Positions 12,229 through 12,320 of a stretch of 12,320 nt of DNA are shown in pieces (within the stretch, counting starts at the first letter, position 1; the number at the start of each line of letters is the position of its first letter). The position numbers and the translations under genes were made by a program. The notes under the pieces were generated by a model, which was not told the origin of the DNA, did no database searches, and saw nothing but the letters and a program-made list of their open reading frames with translations. Origin of the DNA: an uncultured Lachnospiraceae bacterium (GTDB lineage: Bacteria; Bacillota; Clostridia; Lachnospirales; Lachnospiraceae); contig CADCPP010000029.1 of assembly GCA_902803355.1 (NCBI GenBank), forward strand, positions 1 to 12,320. The letters run 5' to 3'.

Positions 12229-12320
12229 ATGCGTACCAGAATCACCTTAGCCTGCACCGAATGCAAGCAGAGAAACTACAATACGACGAAGGAAAAGAAG
12301 AATCATCCCGATCGTATGGA
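12229..12320 (+). CDS. rpmG: 50S ribosomal protein L33 (N-terminal part)
   Basis: Thirty complete codons are visible before the window ends. The start MRTRITLACTECKQRNYNT is the L33 N-terminus, with the first zinc-binding CxxC at C9-x2-C12; the second pair would lie beyond the edge. Retention of CxxC marks the zinc-dependent (C+) paralogue. GGGAGGA lies 8 nt before the ATG. In Bacillota rpmG of this type commonly precedes secE and nusG, which would be expected downstream but cannot be seen here. Confidence 0.95.
   Translation, partial: MRTRITLACTECKQRNYNTTKEKKNHPDRM

Noticed and set aside
1..12320. tRNA or rRNA genes, CRISPR arrays, insertion sequences, attachment sites
   Set aside because: No cloverleaf with CCA-end context, no regularly spaced direct repeats, no transposase or integrase and no terminal inverted repeats with target duplication were seen on either strand.

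Overview
The window looks like core chromosome of a moderately high-GC Bacillota, most likely class Clostridia (Lachnospirales-like). Supporting signs are a long-form HPF, a VanW-family envelope protein with a clostridial Cys-rich tail, a RibU-type ECF S component, a perfect CIRCE operator, strong AGGAGG-type ribosome binding sites and sigma-A-like promoters. I see no transposase, integrase, CRISPR array, rRNA or tRNA gene and no sign of recent transfer.

Layout. Positions 1-97 hold the 3' end of an unidentified + strand gene, which converges with hpf on a shared bidirectional terminator (113-151). hpf (181-720) and a secreted VanW-family protein (884-2965) lie on the - strand. The gap 2966-3127 is a divergent promoter region. 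From 3128 to 9148 eight + strand genes are tightly packed: a sugar-type nucleotidyltransferase, ribU, tsaE, tsaB, rimI, rnz (RNase Z), tsaD and a DUF1847 Cys-rich protein. A short-chain dehydrogenase (9307-10047) has its own promoter and ends at a strong hairpin shared with the convergent small heat-shock gene (10122-10556, - strand). That heat-shock gene is transcribed from a promoter whose -35 box lies inside a perfect CIRCE element, and it has a hairpin-rich leader. A two-TM membrane protein (10908-11438) and an ADP-ribose pyrophosphatase-type Nudix enzyme (11472-12053) follow on + from another good promoter. The window closes with a very strong extended -10 promoter, a leader of about 115 nt and the first codons of rpmG (L33).

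How it fits together. The centre is a translation-quality module. TsaE, TsaB and TsaD are three of the four proteins that make t6A37 on ANN-decoding tRNAs in bacteria (TsaC/YwlC is not here). RimI is their habitual neighbour, and RNase Z, the tRNA 3' end-maturation nuclease, sits between rimI and tsaD. Ribosome hibernation (hpf) and ribosomal protein L33 flank the region. Stress control is shown directly only at hsp20 (HrcA/CIRCE).

I found no convincing undescribed system. The items most worth a second look are the rnz insertion in the t6A operon, the layered CIRCE plus multi-hairpin leader of hsp20, the palindrome at the SDR start site, and two places (hpf and rpmG) where a promoter -10 box lies in the loop of an inverted repeat.
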